Assembly (NCBI RefSeq): GCF_003316765.1
Contig: NZ_NIJF01000117.1
Span: 1-64,000, forward strand
Length of the DNA stretch: 64,000 nt
Source of the DNA: Bacillus sp. P14.5
GTDB taxonomy: Bacteria > Bacillota > Bacilli > Bacillales > Bacillaceae_B
Direction: 5' to 3'
A program made the position numbers and the translations under genes. Positions 26,041-35,227 of the stretch are shown one piece after another. Each line of letters opens with the position of its first letter. Position 1 is the stretch's first letter. A model generated the notes under the pieces. The model saw only the letters and a list, made by a program, of their open reading frames with translations, ran no database searches and was not told the origin of the DNA.

Positions 26041-26218
26041 TTTCTATATTAACTCATCTCCCCCGGCATGCGCCCTATCTTATGGTAAAATTCATCTTCT
26101 GCTGATCTACTGTCATATCCAGTCACCATTCAACCAGGCCGGGCTTTTCTTCTTTGTTTTTTCTTATACTTTGATAGACTAGAAATCGACTTAAAAAGAG
26201 TAAAAGAGGTATGAGGTT

Positions 26219-27055
26219 ATGACCAAAGAAGTATGGCGATATATCGATTCGGGGAATTGTTCTCCCTCTTATAACATGGCATTGGATGAAGCCTTGCTTG
26301 ACTGGCATAGTGAAGGGAAAATCCCCCCCGTTATCCGTTTTTACGGATGGGATCCTGCCACTCTGTCGATAGGCTATTTCCAAAAGGTTGAAAAAGAAAT
26401 CAATATGGAGGCTGTGAAGGAACACGGGTTGGGCTTTGTGCGTCGTCCGACTGGCGGCAGGGGTGTCCTCCATGAACATGAACTTACATATAGCGTGATT
26501 GTAACGGAAGAGCATCCGGAAATGCCTAAGACGGTTACAGAGGCCTACCGGGTAATATCAGAAGGGATTCTCAGGGGATTCAGGGCTTTAGGGCTTGAGG
26601 CTTATTTTGCGGTGCCGAGAACTGAAGAAGAGAAGCAGGGGTTGAAAAGTCCGCGGTCGGCTGTCTGCTTTGACGCTCCGAGCTGGTATGAACTGGTGGT
26701 GGAAGGACGGAAAGTCGCCGGAAGTGCCCAGACCCGCCAAAAAGGTGTCATCCTTCAGCACGGTTCTATTTTGCTTGATCTCGATGAAGATAAATTATTC
26801 AGCTTGTTCAAATACCCGAATGACCGGGTGAAGGAACGAATGCAGCGTGCCTTTAAGAGCAAAGCTGTGGCTGTCAATGAGATCAGCAGCGAAACCGTCA
26901 CCCTCGAGATGGCGAAAGAGGCTTTCAAAAAAGGGTTTGAGCAGGGACTAGAAATAGAGCTCGAGCCATATGTGCTTTCCCAGGAAGAAACACAATATGT
27001 AGAGGACCTTGCAAGGAGAAGGTACGAATCAGATGAGTGGAATTTTAAACGGTAA
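26219..27055 (+). CDS. lipM: Octanoyl-[acyl carrier protein]:protein N-octanoyltransferase LipM
   Basis: Transfers octanoate from acyl carrier protein to the H-protein GcvH, the first step of protein lipoylation. 278 residues with a BPL/LplA/LipB fold: RRPTGGRGVLHEHELTYS near 81, SAVCFDAPSWYEL with catalytic Cys150 and VEGRKVAGSAQ. Its natural partner pathway includes the gcv operon upstream. GAGGT precedes the ATG. It is followed by its own terminator. Confidence 0.94.
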   Translation: MTKEVWRYIDSGNCSPSYNMALDEALLDWHSEGKIPPVIRFYGWDPATLSIGYFQKVEKEINMEAVKEHGLGFVRRPTGGRGVLHEHELTYSVIVTEEHPEMPKTVTEAYRVISEGILRGFRALGLEAYFAVPRTEEEKQGLKSPRSAVCFDAPSWYELVVEGRKVAGSAQTRQKGVILQHGSILLDLDEDKLFSLFKYPNDRVKERMQRAFKSKAVAVNEISSETVTLEMAKEAFKKGFEQGLEIELEPYVLSQEETQYVEDLARRRYESDEWNFKR

Positions 27056-27099
27056 CTTTTTTGTGTATGAAGAGAAAACCAAATAACTTTTTTTGAATT

Positions 27100-27127
27100 T
27101 CAAAAAGCGATGAAAATCGCTTTTTTC
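27100..27127 (+). terminator. Terminator of lipM
   Basis: AAAAGCGAT/ATCGCTTTT around GAAA (27102-27123) followed by T residues. Confidence 0.88.
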
Positions 27128-27281
27128 CTTTTCGTAAAAGGGTTAGTAGAAGCGCGATAATTTTCAACCTTGAAAATTGTCGGGTTTTGTTGATTTGTGC
27201 TGGCTAATCTATGATTCCCTTCCAATCCCTCCTCTTTCCAGCATATTTTCAGTTTGACAAAAAAGTTTCCACATGAACGAA

Positions 27282-27330
27282 ACACAATATGTAGTGTGTC
27301 GAAAAATATTTTACACACTATATATAGTGT
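27282..27330. promoter_or_regulatory. Pair of NrdR boxes upstream of nrdJ
   Basis: ACACAATATGTAGTGT (27282-27297) and ACACTATATATAGTGT (27315-27330) match the NrdR-box pattern acaCwATATaTwGtgt. Their starts are 33 bp apart, about three helical turns, as is typical of NrdR operators. A TTGACA element at 27254-27259 is a possible -35 region. NrdR repression of nrdJ when dATP is high is inferred from the family. Confidence 0.9.
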
Positions 27331-27435
27331 GTATTGGTTGATTTTCATTACAGGCTGTGATAAATTTATTTTTGAAATTAACAACCTTGAGAGAAACAGA
27401 AACCATTCAATATAGTAGTTTAAGGAGTTGTATTT

Positions 27436-30435
27436 ATGTCTGTCGTATCCAAACAAGAAATGATAGTTAACAGAGAGAGTCTGAATAAAGCGATCGGTAT
27501 GTTTCCGCAAGTCCATCCCATTACCCCGGATATGCACATTACTCATAAGGGTGTGTCCCGCCTCGTAATGATTGACCGCTATTCATTTAAAGATACGGAA
27601 AAGATTACCCTTACTGAAGGAGATTTCGTTGTATTAACAATCAAGGAAGATCCTAAATTCCCGGCGAGGGGACTTGGCTTCATTAAAAGCCTTGACTGGG
27701 AGAACAAGCAGGCAGAGGTTTTAATCATTGAGGAGTACAGAAGTTCAATCGATAACCCTGTGGAATCTGAGAGCGGCGTTGTCAGGCGTTCTTTGGATGT
27801 TATTGAAAAGCCGCTAGAAATTTTCTATGAGCAAATAGCGAAGAGAAACGCAACTGGGCTTGCGAGTGTAGAGACGACAGAAGAAAAAAGGCAGGAATGG
27901 TTCGAGAAATTCTACCACGAACTCGTCAATATGAATTTTGTGCCGGCCGGCCGTGTATTGTACGGAGCAGGTGCTGATACGGATGTCACCTATTTCAACT
28001 GTTATGTCATGCCTTTCGTGAAAGATTCCAGGGACGGAATTTCCGACCACCGCAAACAGGTGATGGAAATCATGAGCCGCGGCGGCGGAGTCGGAACGAA
28101 TGGATCTACTTTGAGACCGCGAAACACATTGGCGCGGGGAGTGAACGGAAAGTCATCTGGATCTGTATCATGGCTGGACGATATTGCGAAGCTGACTCAT
28201 CTTGTGGAGCAGGGTGGATCAAGACGTGGTAAATAAGTGCCTCGTCTATAAATAAACCTCGTGAATTGCTGGAAACTCTTTAATAGTAATCATGTATATG
28301 TCATCCGAAAATGAAAATGGAGGAGACAAACATGAAACTATATGACGCTAATATTTTGCAAATTAAAGGTTCTAAACAGTACTCTAATAAAAAATTAGCG
28401 CATAAATGACTTACTGGCTACAACGCAGCTGGAAACGGCAAACGTGAATGCTAAAAAACAGTAAGTGGAAAAAGACAATCAGCAGCCAAGCTCCTTTAAA
28501 ATGGAGAAGGTTCAACGACCATCGAAAGCACGCTGTAACAGCGGAAGCAAGTAGAGTAGGAATCAAGCGGTTCCCAAGTGCGAGGACACTCAAAAGAGTG
28601 TAAGATATGGTCTGAACTCTAAGGTGACTTAGAGAGTTGATGTAGCGTATCAACGTAACGTATTGGCCCAAATGATTATGTTGTCGGATTGGCACCCTGA
28701 CATCATTGAATTCATCATTTCAAAGATGCAAAACCCGCGTATTCTGCGCTATCTTCTTGAAAATACAGAAGATGAGCATATCAAAAAAGCTGCTCAGGAT
28801 AAATTGAAATTCACGCCTCTTACAGCACAAGAACAAGATATGTACCAAGGAATTATTAATTACAAGCAGATTCCCGGGCTGGGAGGATTTTCGGACAAGA
28901 TCATCAAGGAAGCTGAAGAGAAGCTTAGAACGGGCGGTACTTACTCTGTCCATAATTCTGAATTTCTTACAGGCGCGAATATTTCGGTCTGCCTGACAAG
29001 TGATTTCATGGAAGCTGTGGAAAATGACGAAGAATACAGCCTTCGTTTCCCTGATGTTGAGAAATATAACGAAGAAGAAATGAAATTTTATAATGAAAAC
29101 TGGCATGAAATCGGTGATGTAAGAGAATGGGAAGAGATGGGCTACAAGGTCCGTACGTATAGAAAGATGAAAGCGAAAGAATTATGGAATCTGATTAATG
29201 TATGTGCGACTTATTCGGCTGAACCAGGTATTTTCTTTATTGATAATGCCAACGACATGACGAATGCAAAAGCATATGGACAGAAGGTTGTTGCGACTAA
29301 TCCATGTGGGGAACAACCACTCGCACCATTTTCCGTCTGCAACCTCGCAGCTGTTAATCTTGCACAATTTGCGGACAAAGAAAATAAAACAGTCGATTTT
29401 GAAAAGCTGAAGAGGACAGTAGAAGTCGGCGTGCGTATGCAGGATAACGTAATCGATGCCACTCCTTATTTCCTTGAACAGAACAAAAAACAGGCACTCG
29501 GAGAACGCCGTGTCGGCCTTGGGGTTATGGGACTTGCTGATTTATTGATCTACTGCGAAAAAGAATATGGTTCTGAGGAAGGCAACAGGCTTGTGGATGA
29601 AGTATTCGAAACAATTGCCGTGACAGCTTACCGTGCATCTGTAGAATTATCGAAGGAAAAAGGCAGCTTCCCATTCCTTCAAGGTGAGACAGAAGGGGAA
29701 ACGAACCGCCTTAGAGAGGCATTCATCAATACAGGATATATGAGCAAAATGCCTGAGGATGTCCGCCAGTCTATCATGGACAACGGTATCCGAAACTCTC
29801 ATCTTCTCACTGTTGCCCCAACTGGCAGTACAGGAACGATGGTAGGTGTCGCGACCGGTCTTGAACCATACTTCTCCTTCACTTATTACCGAAGCGGACG
29901 CCTGGGTAAATTCATCGAGGTGAAGGCTGAAATTGTACAAGAGTTCCTTGAGCGTAATCCTGAAATAGATCCAGATGCCCTTCCTGAATGGTTCGTCTCT
30001 TCGATGGAACTGGCACCTGAAGCTCATGCTGATGCACAGTGTGTGATCCAGCGCTGGATTGACAGCTCTATCTCGAAGACAGTCAACGCGCCAAGGGGTT
30101 ATACAGTGGACCAAGTACAGGGAGTGTACGAAAGATTGTATAAAGGCGGAGCGAAAGGCGGCACAGTCTACGTGGATGGAAGCCGTGATTCTCAGGTTCT
30201 GACTTTGAAAGCAGAAGAAAACAGTTTTGATGAAGAAGAAACTGAACCACAAACACCACAAGGCAAAAAGCCTGTTGTACTAGTTGATACTATCCAGGAT
30301 GTCAGGTCAACAGATGTAACAATTGGATCTGAAGTAGGCAACACCTGCCCGGTCTGCCGAAAAGGTACAGTTAAAGATATGGGCGGATGCAACACATGTA
30401 CCAACTGTGGAGCACAATTGAAGTGCGGACTATAA
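27436..30435 (+). CDS. nrdJ: Adenosylcobalamin-dependent (class II) ribonucleotide reductase, split by a group I intron
   Basis: Reduces ribonucleotides to deoxyribonucleotides using adenosylcobalamin to generate the thiyl radical. The gene is two exons: 27436-28230 and 28666-30435, joined in frame across the intron to give about 854 residues. The junction restores GGSRRG-AQMIML, a contiguous conserved motif. Further landmarks: FNCYVMPF and NPCGEQPLAPFSVCNLAAVN (active-site cysteines), GVMGLADLL, VAPTGSTGTM and a C-terminal zinc ribbon CPVCRKG...CTNCGAQLKC. Without splicing, translation stops at TAA 28234-28236 after only 266 residues. NrdR boxes precede it and a terminator follows. Confidence 0.93.
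28231..28665 (+). ncRNA. Group I self-splicing intron in nrdJ
   Basis: The 435-base insert starts after U of the exon (...CGTGGT) and ends with G (...GTATTG), the group I splice rule. P1 pairs exon AGACGTGGT (28222-28230) with GCCTCGTCT (28239-28247), including the U-G wobble at the splice site and one U-U mismatch. Core signatures follow: GACAATCAGCAGCCAAGC (28474-28491), TTCAACGACCATCG, AAGATATGGTCTGAACTC (28602-28619) and P9 CTCTAAGGTGACTTAGAG. These resemble phage T4 td-type (IA) introns. Splicing itself is not shown here. Confidence 0.93.
28332..28409 (+). CDS. Short intron-internal ORF (possible homing-endonuclease remnant)
   Basis: 25 codons (MKLYDANILQIKGSKQYSNK...) start nine bases after GGAGGAG inside the intron. 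The strong ribosome site on such a short frame suggests that a longer intron ORF was deleted. No endonuclease motif is visible, so the origin is only inferred. Confidence 0.35.
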   Translation: MKLYDANILQIKGSKQYSNKKLAHK

Positions 30436-30439
30436 TCTA

Positions 30440-30476
30440 ACAAAGAAGGAGGGATCTGTTCCTCCTTCTTTTTTGG
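30440..30476 (+). terminator. Terminator of nrdJ
   Basis: AAGAAGGAGG (30443-30452) pairs with CCTCCTTCTT (30461-30470) and is followed by T residues. Confidence 0.9.
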
Positions 30477-30494
30477 TTTCGATCCTTTTCTGCA

Positions 30495-30534
30495 TTAAAG
30501 CGTTAAAAGGGACAGTCCCTTTTAATGCTGCGAT
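30495..30534. repeat. Short palindrome with GGGACAGTCCC core, copy 1
   Basis: TTAAAAGGGACAGTCCCTTTTAA is a near-perfect palindrome flanked by AAAGC/GCTG-like arms. A related copy lies at 35675-35716. It resembles REP-like hairpins, but no associated transposase is present in this window. Confidence 0.6.
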
Positions 30535-30632
30535 GTGATGAAGTGCACCGGCGGAATTTGGCTTGTTCTTATTCTAAAACCCTTCGAAATGAATAAGAAA
30601 GTTATAAGGATACTTCGAAGGGGATGATTCCC

Positions 30633-31520
30633 ATGAACATCGATGGCGTGTTTTCAGGCGGCGGAATCAAGGGGCTTGCGCTGATAGGGGCTTACCGGGC
30701 AATCGAAGAAAAAGGCTTTCGATTCAAGAGGCTTGCGGGGACGAGTGCAGGCGCAATCATAGCCGGATTCATTGCAGCAGGTTATAACAGTGAAAATCTG
30801 CTCAGTATAATGGATGAAATTGATTTGTCTGATTTACTGGATAAGAATCCATTGCTCTCTTCTGTGCCCTTTGTCCGATGGCTGAAAGTGTACTGGAAGC
30901 TTGGTCTTTATAAAGGGGATGCCCTCGAGCAGTGGATTGAAGAAAAGTTAAGGGTGAGGGGGATATACACCTTTGCCGACCTGAGACCTGGAGCATTAAG
31001 GGTCGTTGCTTCAGACTTATCAAATGGCCGCTTGATAGTGCTGCCTGATGACCTGGAGAAATACGGTATACCCAAAGAAACCTTCCCAGTGGCAAGGGCG
31101 ATCAGAATGAGTGCAAGTCTGCCTTATTTCTTTGAACCAGTAAGATTAAAATCTCTTGATGGATTGAACCTAGTCGTCGACGGAGGGGTATTAAGCAATT
31201 TCCCTATGTGGCTTTTTGATAAAGAAAATACAAAGAAGGTAAGACCTGTCCTGGGTATCAAGCTCAGTCATGATGCCCAGGAAAGACCTAAAAACAAAAT
31301 CCAAAATGCCATAGAACTGTACGCTGCCCTGTTTCAGACCATGAAGGATGCACACGATTCCCGCTATATTTCAAGGAAGCATTCTACCAATGTTATTTTC
31401 ATACCCACTGAAGGCGTATTGACAACAGAATTTGAACTGACAGATGAAAAGAAAAGAGAACTTGCAGGGTATGGTTATAATATGGCGAAAGAATTTTTGA
31501 GGGGATGGAGTTTTGGCTAG
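30633..31520 (+). CDS. yqhO: Patatin-like phospholipase family protein
   Basis: Predicted serine lipid acyl hydrolase, 295 residues. The glycine-rich oxyanion motif GGGIKGLA starts at residue 8, the nucleophile elbow GTSAG places Ser at 38, and DGG (VVDGGVLSNFP) places the catalytic Asp at 183: the Ser-Asp dyad of patatins. The ATG at 30633 is nine bases after AAGGGG; the ATG at 30624 abuts that site. Substrate unknown. It is a single-gene unit. Confidence 0.88.
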   Translation: MNIDGVFSGGGIKGLALIGAYRAIEEKGFRFKRLAGTSAGAIIAGFIAAGYNSENLLSIMDEIDLSDLLDKNPLLSSVPFVRWLKVYWKLGLYKGDALEQWIEEKLRVRGIYTFADLRPGALRVVASDLSNGRLIVLPDDLEKYGIPKETFPVARAIRMSASLPYFFEPVRLKSLDGLNLVVDGGVLSNFPMWLFDKENTKKVRPVLGIKLSHDAQERPKNKIQNAIELYAALFQTMKDAHDSRYISRKHSTNVIFIPTEGVLTTEFELTDEKKRELAGYGYNMAKEFLRGWSFG

Positions 31521-31652
31521 GATAGGGAGGATAAGCATCAAAGCTGTTATTTGTTACTGTTAGAGCCGCAGGGCTCCCTTTAATTCCCACAGTGATTTAG
31601 AGAATTATTTAGAAGGGCATTCATAGTGATACACTTAAAATTATCTGTTTTA

Positions 31653-32063
31653 TCAATATTTAATTCTATCAAGCCAAATAAAAAAATCGAGCTTAGAGAG
31701 AGGCTCGATTTTTTCTATTTTTTTACCTTCAATTACCGTGAGGTTTGCCTGTGATTTTTTTCGATGGGACTTTTTGCGGAACGGATTTGGCGCGCTTGCT
31801 TTAACTGCTGCAGTGGTTTTTTTATGATTATAACGCTTCTTGGATTGTTTTGCTGCTTTCAGGAAAGCTTTTTGATCTTTGTTTTTTCCATGGCCGCCAC
31901 CGCCCATCATCACTTTCCGGAATACAAAATAAATGACTCCGGCAATCACTGCAAAAATCACGATCCTTTGAAGAAGGGCAAGGGGATCTCCTATAAGCAT
32001 GGAAACCAACCCTATGGATGCAAAAAGAATAATAACTCCTGCAATTATTGTACGAGCACTCAA
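31653..32063 (-). CDS. yqhP: YqhP family membrane protein; end reads through a terminator
   Basis: Two N-terminal membrane helices (about 4-22 and 29-46) are followed by a strongly basic cytosolic tail (KNKDQKAFLKAAKQSKKRYNHKK). I chose the TTG at 32063, preceded by AAAGGAGGTGACC. As sequenced the frame passes EGKK and runs through the terminator hairpin for about 19 more residues. One base fewer in the seven-T run at 31718-31724 would place a stop directly after EGKK, before the terminator (end near 31716). An extra base in that run is therefore suspected. Function unknown. Confidence 0.7.
   Translation of the reverse strand: MSARTIIAGVIILFASIGLVSMLIGDPLALLQRIVIFAVIAGVIYFVFRKVMMGGGGHGKNKDQKAFLKAAKQSKKRYNHKKTTAAVKASAPNPFRKKSHRKKSQANLTVIEGKKIEKIEPLSKLDFFIWLDRIKY
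31679..31716 (-). terminator. Terminator of yqhP
   Basis: AAAATCGAGC/GCTCGATTTT around a GAGAGAG-type loop (31682-31713), with T-runs on both strands. It lies inside the apparent C-terminus of yqhP, which supports the suspected frame error there. Confidence 0.88.
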
Positions 32064-32373
32064 GAAGGTCACCTCCTTTGTAACAGGATATAAGAGCATA
32101 GTAGTCCTTTATCTATATTTTAGACTATTTCTGTTGTTTTTAACCGTAAATCTGTTTATTTTACACATTTGTTTTCTAATTACGAAGAATGAAATAGATC
32201 TGGAAATTTGCAGATTGATCCTTGGAGATAGGGTAATGAGACTGGCCGCGCTTCAGTTTTGATACCTTGCAAGCGGGAATGTGTTTAAGACGGGATGCAC
32301 CAAAACCTTCATTCCAGCTTAAATATGAAAGACTTTCAAGGAAATGGACATACTACCCAAAGGAGGTGTTTAT

Positions 32374-32907
32374 ATGTCTGCAAGAGAAGAAGAACCATCA
32401 AGTGATAAGAAGCTGGAACAGAATAAGCAGGAGAAGCCGTTCTCGTTCATTGGAATGGTAGTCACTACCGGATTTGCGGGAGGAATCCTGTGGAGCCTGA
32501 TATCTTACATCTGCTACATGTTCTCCTTTACAAAGCTTGAGCCGAATATCATTCTTGAGCCATGGGCTGCAGGGAATTGGAAAGACAGCTGGCTTGGAAT
32601 TGTGATATCCATAGTGGCGTATGGACTGATTTCCATTGGGGCTGCGCTCGTATACTATGCCACATTGCGAAAGCTAACATCCATGTGGGTGGGAGCGGGA
32701 TATGGAATAGCCTTGATGCTGGCTGTGTTTCTGGTGCTGAACCCTCTGTTCCCCAGTATGAAAGCGTTGACCGACACCGATTACAATACCCTGATCACGG
32801 CTGCCTGCATTTATATCCTGTATGGAGTATTCATTGGCTACTCAATCTCATATGAAGAAAACGAACTCCGCCATCAAAATGAAAAAGAAGAAGGCGTAAG
32901 CCATTAA
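32374..32907 (+). CDS. yqhR: YqhR family membrane protein
   Basis: 177-residue integral membrane protein with four hydrophobic segments (about 26-50, 69-94, 101-122 and 139-163), acidic and basic ends and the conserved WAAGNWKDSWLGI motif. This is the YqhR family, function unknown. AAAGGAGG precedes the ATG at 32374. It is 84 bases upstream of aroQ. Confidence 0.8.
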   Translation: MSAREEEPSSDKKLEQNKQEKPFSFIGMVVTTGFAGGILWSLISYICYMFSFTKLEPNIILEPWAAGNWKDSWLGIVISIVAYGLISIGAALVYYATLRKLTSMWVGAGYGIALMLAVFLVLNPLFPSMKALTDTDYNTLITAACIYILYGVFIGYSISYEENELRHQNEKEEGVSH

Positions 32908-32991
32908 GAGTTCAGACATTGTAGTAGGTTTGTCAATTAGTTTGTGTTAGAATGTTCATGTTGAACATTCTATTTTTATGGGTGAATACAT

Positions 32992-33453
32992 ATGCACAAG
33001 ATTCTTCTGCTTAATGGTCCGAACCTTAATCGATTAGGGAAACGCGAACCAGATATTTATGGAACTGCCACGCTAGATGAGCTTGAAGGCAATTTGAAAG
33101 AAGCGGCCATACAGGCTGGATATGAACTGACAGCCCAGCAATCGAACCATGAAGGGGTACTTATTGACTTTATCCATATGGCTGAAGATGCTGGATACGC
33201 GGGTATCATTTTTAATCCCGGAGCGTTCACTCATTACAGCTATGCGATAAGGGACGCTGTAGCTGGTGTCGATTTACCCGTTATTGAAGTTCATATTTCA
33301 AATGTTCATAAAAGAGAAGCTTTCAGGCACAAATCTGTTCTCGCAGAAGTGACCGCTGGACAGATTGTCGGTCTGGGTCTCTTTGGATATGAACTCGCCC
33401 TGCAGGCTCTTATAAAAAAACATAAGGGAGATGAAGAGGTTGAGCAAACTTGA
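32992..33453 (+). CDS. aroQ: 3-dehydroquinate dehydratase, type II
   Basis: Dehydrates 3-dehydroquinate to 3-dehydroshikimate (third step of the shikimate pathway). 153 residues with the N-terminal LLNGPNLNRLGKREPDIYG motif containing the catalytic Tyr, QSNHEG near 47, NPGAFTHYSYAIRDA near 75 and EVHISNVHKREAFRHKS near 99. Known as yqhS in B. subtilis. It overlaps yqhT by 23 bases. Confidence 0.94.
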   Translation: MHKILLLNGPNLNRLGKREPDIYGTATLDELEGNLKEAAIQAGYELTAQQSNHEGVLIDFIHMAEDAGYAGIIFNPGAFTHYSYAIRDAVAGVDLPVIEVHISNVHKREAFRHKSVLAEVTAGQIVGLGLFGYELALQALIKKHKGDEEVEQT

Positions 33454-34501
33454 TAAATTAAGAGAGAAATTTACAGGGAACAACATTGATGGGATACTGA
33501 TCACTAGTAATTATAACCGCCGTTATATGACAGGTTTCACTGGATCTTCAGGGGTGGCCCTTGTTACTGCTGACAACGCGGTTTTTATTACGGATTTCCG
33601 CTATACAGAGCAAGCTGCTGAACAGGCGCAGGGATTTGAAATCGTCCAGCATAAAGGACCAATCCCTAATGAAGTGGCGGCTCAAGCCGAAAAACTGGGC
33701 ATCAAAAAACTCGGCTTTGAAAAGAATTACCTTACCTTTTCTGCATATGAAAGCTATAGCAGCAAAGTTCAAGCCGAACTTGTGCCGATCAGCGGCCTGA
33801 TCGAAGATATCCGTTTAGTTAAGACAGAATCAGAACTTCAAGTAATTAAAGAGGCTGCCGATATCGCTGATGCCGCATTCAAGCATATCCTTGATTTCAT
33901 TGCTCCCGGCAAAACGGAACTTGAAGTGTCAAACGAACTCGAATTCTTCATGAGAAAAGCAGGGGCGACGTCTTCTTCTTTTGATATCATCGTAGCTTCC
34001 GGTCTTCGTTCGGCTCTTCCGCACGGTGTCGCCAGCGACAAGGTCATCGAAAAAGGTGATTTCATCACATTGGATTACGGCGCATACTACAAAGGGTACT
34101 GCTCTGACATGACAAGAACGGTTTCAGTAGGCGAGCCTTCAGATAAGCTGAAAGAAATCTATGATGTTGTTCTTCAATCACAGCTGAAAGCAATGGATGG
34201 AATCAAACCGGGTATGACAGGTGCTGAGGCAGATGCCATCGCAAGGGATTACATTAAAGAAAAAGGCTATGGTGATAACTTTGGCCACTCACTAGGTCAT
34301 GGCATCGGCCTGGAAGTTCATGAAGGACCAGGACTATCCCACCTTTCTGAAACAGTATTGAAGCCTGGCATGATTGTTACTGTTGAGCCGGGGATCTATG
34401 TTCAAGGTGTAGGCGGAGTGCGTATCGAGGATGATACCGTTATCACAGAAAATGGCAATGAAACACTAACGCACTCAACAAAAGATTTGATCATTCTTTA
34501 A
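33431..34501 (+). CDS. yqhT: M24 family Xaa-Pro peptidase YqhT
   Basis: Aminopeptidase P-like metallopeptidase of 356 residues that removes residues before proline. An N-terminal creatinase-like domain (1-130) precedes the pita-bread fold. The five metal ligands are visible in DYGAYYKGYCSDMTRT, GHGIGLEVHE, TVEPGIYV and RIEDD. The ATG at 33431 lies inside aroQ; a TTG at 33440 after AAGAGG is an alternative start. It is followed closely by efp, and Efp often helps translate proline stretches. Confidence 0.9.
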   Translation: MKRLSKLDKLREKFTGNNIDGILITSNYNRRYMTGFTGSSGVALVTADNAVFITDFRYTEQAAEQAQGFEIVQHKGPIPNEVAAQAEKLGIKKLGFEKNYLTFSAYESYSSKVQAELVPISGLIEDIRLVKTESELQVIKEAADIADAAFKHILDFIAPGKTELEVSNELEFFMRKAGATSSSFDIIVASGLRSALPHGVASDKVIEKGDFITLDYGAYYKGYCSDMTRTVSVGEPSDKLKEIYDVVLQSQLKAMDGIKPGMTGAEADAIARDYIKEKGYGDNFGHSLGHGIGLEVHEGPGLSHLSETVLKPGMIVTVEPGIYVQGVGGVRIEDDTVITENGNETLTHSTKDLIIL

Positions 34502-34591
34502 TAAAATCTTTGCCGCAAGAAAACAATATGGCATAATGAACATGCAGTAAATAGTCACTCTTCGGCTATTCAAATATTAGGAGGAACACTC

Positions 34592-35149
34592 ATGATTTCA
34601 GTAAATGATTTTCGTACAGGTCTTACAATCGAAGTAGATAACGGAATTTGGCGCGTAATGGACTTCCAGCATGTTAAGCCAGGTAAAGGGGCAGCATTTG
34701 TCCGTTCTAAATTAAGAAACCTTCGCAATGGTGCGATTCAGGAAAAAACATTCCGTGCGGGTGAAAAAGTAGCGAAAGCTCAAATTGACAACCGCAGAAT
34801 GCAATATCTATACGCAAATGGAGATATGCATGTATTCATGGATACAGATTCATATGAACAAATCGAATTGGCTGCATCTGCGATAGAATATGAATTGAAA
34901 TTCTTGAAAGAGAACATGGAAGTTCAAATCATGATGTATCATGGTGAGACACTTGGTGTTGAGCTGCCGAACACAGTTTCCTTGACAGTGACGGAGACAG
35001 AGCCGGGCATCAAAGGAGATACGGCTACAGGCGGATCGAAGCCGGCGACGGTGGAAACGGGCTTGACAGTAAACGTACCATTCTTCGTCAATGAAGGTGA
35101 CGTTCTTGTCATCAATACAACGGATGGTTCATACGTTTCACGTGGTTAA
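34592..35149 (+). CDS. efp: Elongation factor P
   Basis: Relieves ribosome stalling at polyproline motifs. 185 residues in three beta-barrel domains: EFP_N with KPGKGAA (Lys32 at the loop tip, the residue modified in B. subtilis as 5-aminopentanol), EFP central domain (68-125) and C-terminal OB domain ending TTDGSYVSRG. AGGAGG precedes the ATG. It is 90 bases after yqhT. Confidence 0.96.
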   Translation: MISVNDFRTGLTIEVDNGIWRVMDFQHVKPGKGAAFVRSKLRNLRNGAIQEKTFRAGEKVAKAQIDNRRMQYLYANGDMHVFMDTDSYEQIELAASAIEYELKFLKENMEVQIMMYHGETLGVELPNTVSLTVTETEPGIKGDTATGGSKPATVETGLTVNVPFFVNEGDVLVINTTDGSYVSRG

Positions 35150-35161
35150 TACTGATTGACC

Positions 35162-35197
35162 AAAAAGCTGGAGGGCTAAGCCTTCCAGCTTTTTTTG
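35162..35197 (+). terminator. Terminator of efp
   Basis: AAAAAGCTGGAGGG(C) pairs with CCTTCCAGCTTTTTTT (35162-35193). Confidence 0.92.
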
Positions 35198-35227
35198 TTG
35201 TTTGGGAACACGTCCATGGTCAGCGCC

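Noticed and set aside
28663..30435. Separate second reductase gene starting at TTG 28663
   Set aside because: The TTG is the last three bases of the intron. The protein lacks an N-terminal half and continues exon 1 exactly at 28666.
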